NCBI GenBank assembly: GCA_000272025.2
Contig: AKCV02000026.1
Location: forward strand, 434,001 to 498,000
Length of the DNA stretch: 64,000 nt
DNA from: Imbroritus primus
Lineage (GTDB): Bacteria > Pseudomonadota > Gammaproteobacteria > Burkholderiales > Burkholderiaceae
Direction of reading: 5' to 3'
Of the stretch, positions 49,408 to 58,680 are shown one piece after another. A program made the translations under genes and the position numbers. Positions within the stretch are counted from its first letter, which is position 1. Each line of letters begins with the position of its first letter. Under the pieces are notes generated by a model. It saw only the letters and a list, made by a program, of their open reading frames with translations. It was not told the origin of the DNA and ran no database searches.

Positions 49408-50610
49408 ATGTCCCGCTACGATCTGGCCGTGATTGGCGCAGGCGCTGCCGGCATGATGTGCGCGGGGGTGGCCGGGCAGCTGGGCAGCCGCGTGCTGCTG
49501 CTGGACCACGCGACCCGGCTGGGCGAAAAGATCCGCATCTCGGGCGGCGGGCGCTGCAACTTCACTAACCTGCATGCCTCGCCGGCCAATTTTTTGTCGC
49601 AGAATCCCCATTTCTGCCGCTCCGCGCTGGCGCGCTACACGCCACAAGACTTTCTTGACCTGCTGCGCAGGCATGGCATCGCCTGGCACGAGAAGCACAA
49701 AGGCCAACTGTTCTGCAACGATAGCGCCGAGGACATCATCGCCATGCTGCGCGCGGAATGCGCCGCCGGCGACGTGGCGCTGCGCAGCGGCTGCACAATC
49801 CAGGCGGTGCGCCGGGCGGGCGATGACTTCGAGATCGACACCACCCAGGGCGTGTTTCGCAGCCGGCAACTGGTGGTGGCCACCGGCGGGTTGTCCATCC
49901 CCAAGATCGGTGCGACGGACTTCGGCTACCGGCTGGCGCGCCAGTTCGGACTGCACATCATCGAAACCCGGCCGGCGCTGGTTCCGCTAACGTTTCCGGC
50001 CGAGGCTTGGGCGCCATTCGCGCAATTGTCCGGCATCGCCCTCGATTGCCAGCTGAGTACCGGCGCAGGCAAGGGCAAAGGCAGTTTCCGCGAAGACCTG
50101 CTGCTGACCCATCGCGGCCTGTCCGGGCCGGCCATCCTGCAGATTTCCAGCTACTGGCAGCCGGGCACCGCCATTGCGGTCGACCTGTTGCCCGACGACG
50201 ATGCCGTGGAGTGGCTGCTGGGCGAAAAACAGGCCACGCGCCGCCATCTCAACAACGTGCTGGCGCAGCGCCTGCCTGCCCGGCTGGCCGATGCCTGGTG
50301 CGCCATGGAAGGGGTGTCCCCCACGGCGCCACTTGGCGAACTGCCAGACAAGGCCCTGCGACGCCTTGGCGAACGGCTGAACCGCTGGGAACTCCGGCCG
50401 TCCGGCTCGGAGGGCTACCGCAAGGCCGAGGTCACACTGGGCGGCGTCGATACCCGCGCCCTGTCATCTGCGACGATGATGGCGGAGTCGGTGCCTGGCC
50501 TCTATATGATCGGCGAAGTCGTCGATGTCACCGGCTGGCTTGGCGGATACAACTTTCAATGGGCGTGGGCATCGGCAGTCGCGGCAGCGCGCGCGGCAGC
50601 CGCGTACTAG
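49408..50610 (+). CDS. NAD(P)/FAD-dependent oxidoreductase, BaiN/RdsA (HI0933) family
   Basis: A 400-residue flavoprotein. The FAD dinucleotide loop is DLAVIGAGAAGMMCAGVAG at about 5-22, followed by GEKIRISGGGRCNFTNLHA, the family signature, and a C-terminal FAD block GLYMIGEVVDVTGWLGGYNFQWAWASA. HI0933-like proteins are widespread; the E. coli member RdsA and the bile-acid enzyme BaiN are the nearest described roles, and the physiological substrate here is unknown. It is divergent from tsaD. Confidence 0.9.
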   Translation: MSRYDLAVIGAGAAGMMCAGVAGQLGSRVLLLDHATRLGEKIRISGGGRCNFTNLHASPANFLSQNPHFCRSALARYTPQDFLDLLRRHGIAWHEKHKGQLFCNDSAEDIIAMLRAECAAGDVALRSGCTIQAVRRAGDDFEIDTTQGVFRSRQLVVATGGLSIPKIGATDFGYRLARQFGLHIIETRPALVPLTFPAEAWAPFAQLSGIALDCQLSTGAGKGKGSFREDLLLTHRGLSGPAILQISSYWQPGTAIAVDLLPDDDAVEWLLGEKQATRRHLNNVLAQRLPARLADAWCAMEGVSPTAPLGELPDKALRRLGERLNRWELRPSGSEGYRKAEVTLGGVDTRALSSATMMAESVPGLYMIGEVVDVTGWLGGYNFQWAWASAVAAARAAAAY

Positions 50611-50679
50611 CCGGGTGGGTTGGGGTGCGTTGTACTGGCACGCGAGCCGCTTTATCGCGGCCGCACATGAGGAGCTGAC

Positions 50680-51027
50680 TTACCAGGGAAGCTGGCGCTG
50701 ATTGAGAGATGGGCTGTGCTGGGTGTACGGGTTGAACGTGATCGGCATGAAGGGAGCGGGTGCCAGGCTGAGGGGCGCGCCATGAAAGTTACGCTCCGGC
50801 GTGAGGGCTTGGTGATCACCGTACTTGCCTTTCTTGTCCGCGCGCAAGTCGTCCCGGCTGATGCAGGCGCTTGGCGTCTGGGTGCCGAGGATCGGCTCAT
50901 GCATCGTGCGGTCGCGCGACGGCGACGACTTGCGTTTGCTCCCTGCGGATTGCGAAACACCGGATGATGCTGGGTCTGGGGCACTGACGTGAAGGCTGGG
51001 GTGGGCTGAATTGTTAACGGAGAACAT
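50680..51027 (-). CDS. Small Pro/Ser-rich orphan protein
   Basis: A 115-residue protein (MFSVNNSAHPSLHVSAPD at the start, NQRQLPW at the end) that I do not recognise. It has no membrane helix or signal peptide, is rich in Ser, Pro, His, Asn and Gln and basic in the middle (GSKRKSSPSRDR, LRADKKGKYGDH), so it is probably disordered. The 5' region on its strand is strikingly AT-rich. A polar Ser/Pro-rich N-terminus resembles type III secretion signals, but no secretion gene or clear hrp-type box is seen. It is antisense to no known gene and could also be non-coding. Confidence 0.45.
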   Translation of the reverse strand: MFSVNNSAHPSLHVSAPDPASSGVSQSAGSKRKSSPSRDRTMHEPILGTQTPSACISRDDLRADKKGKYGDHQALTPERNFHGAPLSLAPAPFMPITFNPYTQHSPSLNQRQLPW

Positions 51028-51252
51028 GTTGGCGTCGCTCAGGTAAATAAAAATTAAATCTGAAATTAGAAAAATTTACATCGTTATCCTATAAAAATTG
51101 CTCTTGCGACACTATTAAAGAACTGTAAATTCGCGCCCGTTCCCCACCGCGGGCATCGTGCCCCGAGCGGCCCCCCCCCCGAGAGCCCACCGACTGATTC
51201 ACTGTGCGCTGGGTGGGGCCCACCCCACACGACTATGCCGCCATGAGCCACT

Positions 51253-51279
51253 AAAATTGCCAGAGGGCTGGCAATTTTT
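51253..51279. terminator. Terminator-like hairpin upstream of rpsU
   Basis: Perfect 11-bp stem aaaattgccag (51253-51263) / ctggcaatttt (51268-51278), loop aggg, with T-runs on both strands, so it could act in either direction. It insulates rpsU or is an attenuator in its leader, depending on where transcription starts. Confidence 0.7.
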
Positions 51280-51288
51280 CCAAAAAGC

Positions 51289-51297
51289 TGCTACAGT
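51289..51297 (+). promoter_or_regulatory. Candidate extended -10 of rpsU
   Basis: tgctacagt, an extended -10 (TGn plus tacagt), 38 bp before the rpsU ATG. It closely matches the tgctacaat element upstream of rpoD. Confidence 0.4.
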
Positions 51298-51335
51298 CAT
51301 AGTCTTTGCAAACCCTGCACAAGAGTTACGGGCAC

Positions 51336-51548
51336 ATGACCACTATTCGCTTGAAAGAAAACGAGCCGTTTGAAGTTGCGATGCGTCGCTTTAAGCGCAC
51401 CATCGAAAAGAATGGCCTGCTCACGGAACTGCGCGCACGCGAGTTCTATGAGAAGCCGACGGCCGAGCGCAAGCGTAAGAAAGCAGCTGCCGTGAAGCGC
51501 CACTACAAGCGCATCCGCAGCCAGATGCTGCCGAAGAAACTGTACTGA
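51336..51548 (+). CDS. rpsU: 30S ribosomal protein S21
   Basis: A 70-residue basic S21: [28 protein letters not shown] followed by [22 protein letters not shown], here named in parts. It takes part in translation initiation and mRNA pairing on the small subunit. It heads the classic rpsU-dnaG-rpoD block, with yqeY inserted as is common outside enterobacteria, and is followed by its own terminator, which would set separate levels for S21 and the later genes. Confidence 0.96.
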   Translation: MTTIRLKENEPFEVAMRRFKRTIEKNGLLTELRAREFYEKPTAERKRKKAAAVKRHYKRIRSQMLPKKLY

Positions 51549-51567
51549 TTACAGTCGGCATCGCAAG

Positions 51568-51600
51568 AACCCGCTCAGCGTTTCGCTTGAGCGGGTTTTC
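51568..51600 (+). terminator. Terminator after rpsU
   Basis: 10-bp stem aacccgctca (51568-51577) / tgagcgggtt (51588-51597) followed by ttc; 20 bp after the rpsU stop. Confidence 0.85.
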
Positions 51601-51667
51601 GTCGTTCATGAATCGAATTTATGGCGGGTGTGTGGGCACTGTCCCATTGCCGCCTCAGGAATGTTCC

Positions 51668-52117
51668 ATGTCCCTCAAAGACAAAATCACCGAAGACATG
51701 AAGACCGCCATGCGCGCCCGCGAAGCCGGCCGCCTTGGCACCATCCGCCTGTTGCTGGCTGCCATCAAGCAGCGCGAGGTGGATGAGCGGATCACCCTGG
51801 ACGATGCCGCCGTGCTGGCCGTCATTGACAAGCTGGTGAAGCAGCGCAAGGATTCCATCACCCAGTTCCAGCAGGCCGGGCGCGATGATCTCGTGGCGCA
51901 GGAGCAGGCTGAGCTCGTCGTGCTGCAGGATTACATGCCGGCCCAGCTCAGCGCCGACGAAACTCTGTCCGAGGTCCGCAAGGCGGTTGCCGAGACCGGC
52001 GCTGCCGGCCCGCAGGACATGGGCAAGGTCATGGGCGTGCTCAAGCCGCGCTTGGCTGGCCGCGCCGACATGACGGCTGTGTCGGCCCAGGTCAAGTCGG
52101 TGCTTGCCGGCCAGTAA
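51668..52117 (+). CDS. yqeY: GatB/YqeY domain-containing protein
   Basis: A 149-residue YqeY protein: MSLKDKITEDMKTAMRAREAGRL, the RLLLAAIKQREVDERITLDD block, and QDYMPAQLSADE with a C-terminal GKVMGVLKPRLAGRADMTAVS. This domain is also the tail of GatB and binds tRNA, but the free protein has no proven job. It lies between rpsU and dnaG, the usual place in beta-proteobacteria. Confidence 0.93.
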   Translation: MSLKDKITEDMKTAMRAREAGRLGTIRLLLAAIKQREVDERITLDDAAVLAVIDKLVKQRKDSITQFQQAGRDDLVAQEQAELVVLQDYMPAQLSADETLSEVRKAVAETGAAGPQDMGKVMGVLKPRLAGRADMTAVSAQVKSVLAGQ

Positions 52118-52370
52118 GACTGGCGGTAGCCTCCTATGGAAGGTGGCTGCGCGGCCACGGCTTTTATATTGCACGTTGCGCGCCTGTTCCGGCCATTGTT
52201 TTTTTGCGCGGCGTCTGCGTACGCCGCAGGCGTGTTCAGGCATTCGGCGCGCCGTTGCTTCACGCCTCTGCATCCGCTTGTTATAGTGTCAGCGTGGTCC
52301 GCTGTGGCGGACCATGGCTTTCCAGCGGAGCGCTGCTCTGGCGCCCGCCGTTCTCAGGACCCTCATCCGC

Positions 52371-54182
52371 GTGATTCCACAAGCTTTTATTCAGGATCTG
52401 CTGGCTCGCGTCGACATCGTCGATGTCGTCGGGCGCTACGTGCAGCTGAAGAAGGGCGGGGCGAATTTCATGGGGCTGTGTCCGTTCCACAACGAGAAAT
52501 CCCCGTCGTTCACTGTTTCCCCGACCAAGCAGTTCTATCACTGCTTTGGCTGTGGGGCGCACGGCTCGGCCATCGGCTTCCTGATGGAGCATTCGGGCGC
52601 GTCGTATGTGGAAGCGATCCGTGATCTCGCGCAGTCCGTCGGGCTCGTGGTGCCGGAGGAGCGCGATCACCTGCCGGCCGGCCAGCGCGCCGCGCAGCAG
52701 GCGCGCACACTGGCGCTGAGCGAGGCGATGACGCGCGCGAGCGAATTCTACAAACGCGCCTTGCGGGGCGCGCAACCGGCCATCCAGTACCTGAAGCGGC
52801 GTGGCCTCACCGGCGAGGTGGCTGCACGTTTTGCACTCGGCTATGCGCCGGACGACTGGCAATCGCTCGAGTCAGTATTTGGCAGCTACCGGGACGATGC
52901 CGTGGCCGGTCCGTTGATCGAAGGCGGTCTTGTCATCGAAAGCGAAAAGACCGATACCGATGGTCGCCATCGGCGTTATGACCGCTTCCGCGACCGCATC
53001 ATGTTCCCCATCCGCAATACCAAGGGGCAGGTCATTGGCTTTGGCGGACGGGTGCTCGATGGGGGGGAGCCCAAGTACCTGAATTCGCCCGAGACGCCGC
53101 TGTTCAGCAAGGGTAACGAACTCTATGGCCTGTTCGAGGCCCGCCATGCCATCCGCGAAACCGGCTATGTGCTGGTGGTGGAAGGCTATATGGATGTCGT
53201 CGCGCTTGCCCAACTGGGGTTTGCCAATGCCGTGGCGACGCTTGGCACCGCGTGTACCCCGATGCATGTACAGAAGCTGTTGCGCCAGGCCGATACCGTG
53301 ATCTTTTCCTTCGATGGCGACAGCGCCGGGCGGCGTGCTGCACGGCGCGCGCTCGAGGCTGCCTTGCCCCACGTGGCCGACAACAAACCCATCCAGTTCC
53401 TGTTCCTGCCGTCGGAGCATGATCCTGACAGCTTCGTCCGCGAACAGGGCCAGGAAGCCTTCGCCAGCGAAATCCGCAATGCCATGCCGCTGTCGCGTTT
53501 TCTGCTGCAGGCCGTCAGCGACGGTCAGGATCTGCGCCAGCCGGAAGGGCGGGCACGCACGCAATACGAGGCCAAGCCGCTCCTGCAGGCCATGCCGGCG
53601 AGCGGCCTACGCCTGCAGATCGTGCGCGGCCTGGCGGAACTGACCGACACCACGCCGGCGGATATCGAAGCGCTGTGCGGCTTGAAGAGCGATCCGGCCC
53701 AGGCTGGCCGGATGACCCGTCCCCGCCCGCGCACCAGCCGGCAGGCGCCGACGGCATTGGAGCAACGCGTACTCCAGTTGCTGATGCGCTATCCGCATTT
53801 CGTGCAGCACGTCGACGAGGCCACCCGCAACGGCTTGTGCGATGACGGGCAGCCACAAAGCGAGGTACTGGCGCACTTGCTTGGCGAATGCGCGGCGATT
53901 GGCGAGAACGTGAATTTCGCCGGATTCTCGGAAGCGCTCGCGCAATCGCCCTATGCCGAGACGTATGCTGCAGTCCGCACCGCTGCACTTGCGGACGATA
54001 TCGAAGAGGCGCCGGCTCTCGCCGAGTTCCAGGGCGCATTGGCCAAGCTGCTGGCCGAGCCGCTCAAACGTGAACTCGTGGTCCTGCAGCAGCAGATCGA
54101 GGACGGTACCGCCGACGATGCCGCAAGGGAGCGGCTGCGGTGGCTGATTGGCGAGATCACGCGGCGCCGCCAGATGGCGTAA
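52371..54182 (+). CDS. dnaG: DNA primase
   Basis: A 603-residue primase that makes RNA primers at the replication fork. Domains in order: CHC2 zinc finger (CPFHNEKSPSFTVSPTKQ, then YHCFGCGAHGSAIGFLM), RNA polymerase/TOPRIM core (MFPIRNTKGQVIGFGGRVLD, GYVLVVEGYMDVVALAQLG, FSFDGDSAGRRAARRAL), and a C-terminal DnaB-binding domain. The start is a GTG at 52371 giving IPQAFIQDLLARVDIVDVVG, the canonical opening; the upstream in-frame ATG at 52314 would add 19 unsupported residues. Confidence 0.95.
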   Translation: MIPQAFIQDLLARVDIVDVVGRYVQLKKGGANFMGLCPFHNEKSPSFTVSPTKQFYHCFGCGAHGSAIGFLMEHSGASYVEAIRDLAQSVGLVVPEERDHLPAGQRAAQQARTLALSEAMTRASEFYKRALRGAQPAIQYLKRRGLTGEVAARFALGYAPDDWQSLESVFGSYRDDAVAGPLIEGGLVIESEKTDTDGRHRRYDRFRDRIMFPIRNTKGQVIGFGGRVLDGGEPKYLNSPETPLFSKGNELYGLFEARHAIRETGYVLVVEGYMDVVALAQLGFANAVATLGTACTPMHVQKLLRQADTVIFSFDGDSAGRRAARRALEAALPHVADNKPIQFLFLPSEHDPDSFVREQGQEAFASEIRNAMPLSRFLLQAVSDGQDLRQPEGRARTQYEAKPLLQAMPASGLRLQIVRGLAELTDTTPADIEALCGLKSDPAQAGRMTRPRPRTSRQAPTALEQRVLQLLMRYPHFVQHVDEATRNGLCDDGQPQSEVLAHLLGECAAIGENVNFAGFSEALAQSPYAETYAAVRTAALADDIEEAPALAEFQGALAKLLAEPLKRELVVLQQQIEDGTADDAARERLRWLIGEITRRRQMA

Positions 54183-54629
54183 ATGCCGGGCGGCCTCGCT
54201 GGCTTGGGTTCCTGGCGGCTTGCGGGCGATTTAGGGTGGCTGGGGGCGACCTGGTAGAGGCGAAAGCTGGCTGTAGCAGGCGGGTGAAAGGCGATCCATG
54301 CATCCGCCTGGCGCAACTTTGTATGCGGACGAGCGGCGATGCGGGATGCACTTTTGATTCGACAAACTGGAAGTGATGTTCTATACATTCAATGATCAGG
54401 GATGCGCTTGAGATCCTCATGGGTCGGCGATATGGCTCCCCGGACCGTTCTTTCCCGCAGTGCAGGCCAGACGGTGAAAAACCGGGGGCGGCATCATTTG
54501 TAACGGCTCTAAGCCTTGATTTCACAGGTAAAAACCTCAATTGACTCATAAGCGAGGGTGCCGGCGTGCTACAATAGCCGGTTCCGATTGCGAAATCTTT
54601 TTCCCCTTTTGGCAAAAGTGAGCGTTCCC
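54183..54629. other. dnaG-rpoD intergenic region
   Basis: 447 bases without a supported gene between dnaG and rpoD. Apart from the promoter candidate near its end I see no convincing structure. Confidence 0.5.
54567..54575 (+). promoter_or_regulatory. Candidate extended -10 promoter of rpoD
   Basis: tgctacaat, an extended -10, 54 bp before the rpoD ATG. A ttgact hexamer at 54541-54546 is 23 bp upstream, too far for a normal -35, so the extended -10 would have to compensate. Confidence 0.5.
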
Positions 54630-57209
54630 ATGGCTAAGACGAAGGCGTCCGCGACCCGAACTGCAACTCCGGTGGCAAGTCGGGGCGCAGCGAAGGCAGC
54701 ATCTGCAGTCACCAAAGGCAAGGCATCCGCGACACGGACAGCCAAGCCTGTGGCGGGCGCGAGCAGGGGAACGCAAGCCGCAGGGAAAACCGTCGCAAAG
54801 AAAACCACGGACCGCGCCACCGACCGCGCAGCCACCCGTACTACGCCAAAAAGCACCCAAAGCGCCGAAATGGTTGCCAAGGTCGCTGCCAAGGTAGCCA
54901 AGGCTCCTGCAGCGACCCGGACCACGGCCTCGCGCGCCGCGTCTGCGGCCAGTGCTCCTGCACGCGGTAGTGTGGCCAAGAGCAGTCAGACGCGTACCGC
55001 CAGCGTGGCATCAGTAAAAGGTAAGCAAAACATCGTGTCGAAACAGAAAGATACCGAAGTCGAGAAGAAAACCGTGTCCGCTGCTGCACGCCCGGCCAAA
55101 CCGGCAGTCGCGGCAGTCCCGGCGGCGGAGCCGAAGAAGCGCGGTCGCAAGCCCAAGGCTGCTGCGCAGGCCGACGATAGCGTGGCCGATCTCGGCGAAG
55201 AGTTTTTCGAGGAAGACATTCCCGCCGATGTGCCTGCCGCCAAGTCCGACAAGCAGCGCGCCAAGGACCGCAAGGCCAAGGAAAAGGCCCTGCTCAAGGA
55301 GTTCGCCTCGACCCAGCCAGGTACCGAGGAAGAACTGGAGCTGCGCCGCCAGAAACTCAAGGCTGTCATCAAGCTCGGCAAGTCGCGCGGCTACCTGACC
55401 TACGCCGAAATCAACGACCATCTGCCTGACGACATGGTCGAGGCGGATGCGCTCGACACGCTCGTTGCCACGCTGAACGACATCGGCATCGCCGTCTACG
55501 AACAGGCGCCGGATGCCGAGACGCTGCTGCTCAACGACAACGCGCCCAACGTCACCACCGAGGAAGAAGCCGAGGAAGAAGCCGAGGCTGCACTCTCCAC
55601 CGTGGACTCCGAGTTCGGCCGCACGACCGACCCGGTGCGCATGTACATGCGTGAAATGGGCACGGTCGAACTGCTGACGCGTGAAGGCGAAATCGAGATC
55701 GCCAAGCGGATCGAAGCCGGCCTGAAAGACATGGTCATGGCCATCTCCGCCTGCCCGGTCACCATCGCCGAAATCCTCGCCATTGCCGATCGCGTTGCCA
55801 ATGACGAGATCAAGATCGACGAATTCGTGGATGGCCTGATCGACCCGAACGCCGAAGAGGCCGGCGACATCGACTTCTCCGGCGCCGCCACCGCTGCCGC
55901 CGATGACGAAGAGCAGGATGAGGACAGCGACGAGGAAAGCGACGAAGACGAGAGCGATGAAGCCGCAGCGGCGGGCGCCTCGGCTCGTCAGCTCGAGGAG
56001 CTGAAGCAGGCCTCGCTCGAGAAATTTCGCATCATCGCCGACCAGTTCGACAAGATGCGCCGCGCCTTCGAGAAGGAAGGTTACAAGTCCAAGCCGTACG
56101 TCAAGGCACAGGAAGCCATCCAGGCCGAACTGATGACCGTGCGCTTCACTGCACGCAATGTCGAACGCCTGTGCGACACGCTGCGAGGCCAGGTGGACGA
56201 AGTGCGCAAGCTCGAACGCGCCATCCTGAACATCGTCGTGGACAAGTGCGGCTTCCCGCGCAGCGATTTCGTTGCCCGTTTCCCCGGCAACGAAACCAAT
56301 CTGGACTGGATCCAGACACTCGTTGCCGACAACAAGCCGTACAGCGAGATCATCGAGCGCAACGTGCCCGCGGTGCAGGAACTGCAGCAGAAGCTGATCG
56401 ATCTGCAGGCCCGCGTCGTGCTGCCGCTGCCTGAACTCAAGCAGGTCAACCGCAAGATGTCGGAAGGCGAGAAGCGGGCGCGTGAAGCCAAGCGCGAGAT
56501 GACCGAGGCCAACCTGCGTCTCGTGATCTCCATCGCCAAGAAGTACACCAACCGTGGCCTGCAGTTCCTCGACCTGATCCAGGAAGGCAACATCGGCCTC
56601 ATGAAGGCGGTGGACAAGTTCGAATATCGCCGTGGCTACAAATTCTCGACCTATGCCACGTGGTGGATCCGTCAGGCCATCACGCGCTCGATCGCCGATC
56701 AGGCCCGCACCATCCGCATTCCGGTGCACATGATCGAAACGATCAACAAGATGAACCGCATCTCGCGCCAGATCCTGCAGGAAACCGGTAACGAACCGGA
56801 TCCGGCAACGCTGGCCGAGAAGATGGAAATGCCCGAGGACAAGATCCGCAAGATCATGAAGATCGCCAAGGAGCCGATCTCCATGGAAACGCCGATCGGT
56901 GACGACGACGATTCCCATCTGGGCGACTTCATCGAAGACACCAACACGCTGGCGCCGGCCGAAGCTGCGCTGCGTGACTCGATGCGCCACGTCATGAAGG
57001 ACGTGCTCGACTCGCTCACGCCGCGCGAAGCCAAGGTACTGCGCATGCGCTTCGGTATCGAGATGAGCACCGACCACACGCTCGAAGAAGTCGGCAAGCA
57101 GTTCGACGTCACACGCGAACGCATTCGCCAGATTGAAGCCAAGGCCCTGCGCAAGCTGCGCCACCCGAGCCGGTCCGACAAGCTTAAGAGCTTCCTCGAA
57201 GAGAACTGA
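54630..57209 (+). CDS. rpoD: RNA polymerase primary sigma factor (sigma-70)
   Basis: An 859-residue RpoD, about 245 residues longer than that of E. coli (613). Residues 1-170 form a repetitive Ala/Lys/Thr/Arg-rich tail ([49 protein letters not shown]), like histone H1. Then come region 1.1 ([21 protein letters not shown], about 247-267), region 1.2 ([17 protein letters not shown]), a non-conserved part with an acidic run ([19 protein letters not shown]), region 2 ([40 protein letters not shown]), region 3, and region 4 ([20 protein letters not shown]). It directs most housekeeping transcription. The ATG at 54630 has only a weak ribosome site. Confidence 0.97.
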   Translation: MAKTKASATRTATPVASRGAAKAASAVTKGKASATRTAKPVAGASRGTQAAGKTVAKKTTDRATDRAATRTTPKSTQSAEMVAKVAAKVAKAPAATRTTASRAASAASAPARGSVAKSSQTRTASVASVKGKQNIVSKQKDTEVEKKTVSAAARPAKPAVAAVPAAEPKKRGRKPKAAAQADDSVADLGEEFFEEDIPADVPAAKSDKQRAKDRKAKEKALLKEFASTQPGTEEELELRRQKLKAVIKLGKSRGYLTYAEINDHLPDDMVEADALDTLVATLNDIGIAVYEQAPDAETLLLNDNAPNVTTEEEAEEEAEAALSTVDSEFGRTTDPVRMYMREMGTVELLTREGEIEIAKRIEAGLKDMVMAISACPVTIAEILAIADRVANDEIKIDEFVDGLIDPNAEEAGDIDFSGAATAAADDEEQDEDSDEESDEDESDEAAAAGASARQLEELKQASLEKFRIIADQFDKMRRAFEKEGYKSKPYVKAQEAIQAELMTVRFTARNVERLCDTLRGQVDEVRKLERAILNIVVDKCGFPRSDFVARFPGNETNLDWIQTLVADNKPYSEIIERNVPAVQELQQKLIDLQARVVLPLPELKQVNRKMSEGEKRAREAKREMTEANLRLVISIAKKYTNRGLQFLDLIQEGNIGLMKAVDKFEYRRGYKFSTYATWWIRQAITRSIADQARTIRIPVHMIETINKMNRISRQILQETGNEPDPATLAEKMEMPEDKIRKIMKIAKEPISMETPIGDDDDSHLGDFIEDTNTLAPAEAALRDSMRHVMKDVLDSLTPREAKVLRMRFGIEMSTDHTLEEVGKQFDVTRERIRQIEAKALRKLRHPSRSDKLKSFLEEN

Positions 57210-57266
57210 TCCGCCAGCAGTAATGTGCGGAACCACCGCCGGGCTTGCCCGGCGGTCTGCCGTTCA

Positions 57267-57345
<79 letters not shown>

Positions 57346-57354
57346 GCAGTATCG

Positions 57355-57395
57355 AAGGGTGACAGGATTTTTCCTGTCACCCTTTTTCTTTTTGT
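57355..57395 (+). terminator. Terminator after the tRNA gene
   Basis: Perfect 13-bp stem aagggtgacagga (57355-57367) / tcctgtcaccctt (57372-57384), loop tttt, followed by a T-rich stretch. Strong intrinsic terminator. Confidence 0.92.
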
Positions 57396-57869
57396 GTATC
57401 TGTGTAGGCAGGCTGTAGCCATGTTGTGTCGCTCCAGTCTCGCGAGCGGTGCATCCGCGGCCGCAAGAAATGCCTGGTGATTTGCTCCGCTGGTGCGCGG
57501 TGCATAGGAATGAGCGGTTACTGACGGACGTCGCAAGAAAGCAGAAGTCAGGGGATCGAGATCATCGAGGCATGTGAGGACCAGCGTCGGTACCGCCGCA
57601 AGAGGCCCCATGGACAGGCTTGTCGTTGAGCTTTGTTGCATAGCTGCAAGCCAAGCGCTTAGCCAGCACATGGTCGCAAAAAAATGTCTCAATATTCGAT
57701 CTAATGTAGAGGGTGCCTTCATCCTCTTGTCGTCTTGGCTGCTCAAGCCTTTGCGAGACTCATCTTCGGGGTCGTGATTGAGCACAATTTGATGTGTCTC
57801 ATTTTAAGAAGTTGGCCTCCTTTCATTCTTCATGATTCCAATTACAATCCAAAACACTTATTAAGACAT
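57396..57869. other. Gap between tRNA terminator and accessory cluster
   Basis: 474 bases with no supported gene. GC content falls towards the IclR start. The motif ctttgttgcat at 57631-57641 resembles ends of some IS5-family elements, but no transposase or second end is seen. The last 80 bases are AT-rich and should hold the promoter of the IclR gene. Confidence 0.35.
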
Positions 57870-58655
57870 ATGAATAATCGAGCTGCGCAAGATAGAAACG
57901 AGGTGAATCAAGCAGGCGATGGTCCGCTTGGTCGGGTTTTTTCGGTAATCGACCTATTTGCACATGTAGGACTTGTTTCAGTGTCCGATATTGTGAATAT
58001 GCTGAAAATCCCGCGCCCTACAGCGAATAGATATCTGCAGTCACTCGAGCAATTGGGTTTAATCCAGCGGTCCCCTTACTACGGAAAATATTGCCTATCA
58101 GCAAAAATGGCCTCGTTAGCGCATCTTATGCTGACATCCACGTCCGCTTATGCGCCTATTCGGTCCATGTTGACGGGTTTGTCGAGGCGTACCGGCGAAT
58201 CAACGAATATCGCGGTCATGTCCATGGGCTACGTCCAGTTCGTGGCTACGGCTGAGGCAGCAACACGGGTACAGCATATCCAATCGGGCATGCGGGTGCC
58301 ATTGCACACCAGTGCGGTAGGCCATGTCTTCCTGGCCAGCATGAGTGAACGGCTCGTTGCGCAGTATTTGGAGACGGGGCCATGGGCACCGTTATCGAAG
58401 TACACCATTACAGATCCAGATGATCTGAGAAAAAAAGTTGAGCAGGTAAAGAAGGATGGATTTTCTATTAATAATTCCGGCTATCTTGAAGGAATTATTG
58501 GTGTTTCCGTGCCGGTTCGAGATCAAAACAAAAATATCCTTGCGGCAGTAGGGCTATATGCATCGACAAGGGAAAAAAGCGAGGCAGACGTCCTAGAGAT
58601 GATTCCGACCATGCGTGTCTATGCAGATCGAATCGGGAAAATTCTACGGGAATAA
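57870..58655 (+). CDS. IclR family regulator of the accessory cluster
   Basis: A 261-residue IclR protein. The winged helix-turn-helix lies at about 20-75 (GRVFSVIDLFAHVGLVSVSD, MLKIPRPTANRYLQSLEQLG), and the effector domain follows (RTGESTNIAVMSMGYVQFV, MRVPLHTSAVGHVFLASMSE, GIIGVSVPVRDQ). Codon use is noticeably more AT-rich than in core genes (ATT, AAA, AAT are frequent), a sign of transfer. The start at 57870 (MNNRAAQDRN) is chosen since upstream sequence looks non-coding. It is the first gene of a same-strand cluster of six, 25 bp before the next, so it probably autoregulates the operon. Confidence 0.88.
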   Translation: MNNRAAQDRNEVNQAGDGPLGRVFSVIDLFAHVGLVSVSDIVNMLKIPRPTANRYLQSLEQLGLIQRSPYYGKYCLSAKMASLAHLMLTSTSAYAPIRSMLTGLSRRTGESTNIAVMSMGYVQFVATAEAATRVQHIQSGMRVPLHTSAVGHVFLASMSERLVAQYLETGPWAPLSKYTITDPDDLRKKVEQVKKDGFSINNSGYLEGIIGVSVPVRDQNKNILAAVGLYASTREKSEADVLEMIPTMRVYADRIGKILRE

Positions 58656-58680
58656 ACATGATCGAAAAAAGGAGGAGAGG

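Larger units (their letters stand above)
51028..51335. other. AT-rich to C-rich intergenic region upstream of rpsU
   Basis: 308 bases without a gene. The first 100 are AT-rich (5' side of the orphan gene), then comes a GC-rich part with a run of ten C (51171-51180), then the terminator-like hairpin and the rpsU promoter candidate listed separately. Confidence 0.5.

Noticed and set aside
55011-57236. 741-codon minus-strand frame opposite rpoD
   Set aside because: rpoD is certain on the plus strand; the antisense frame has no domain and arises from codon bias.
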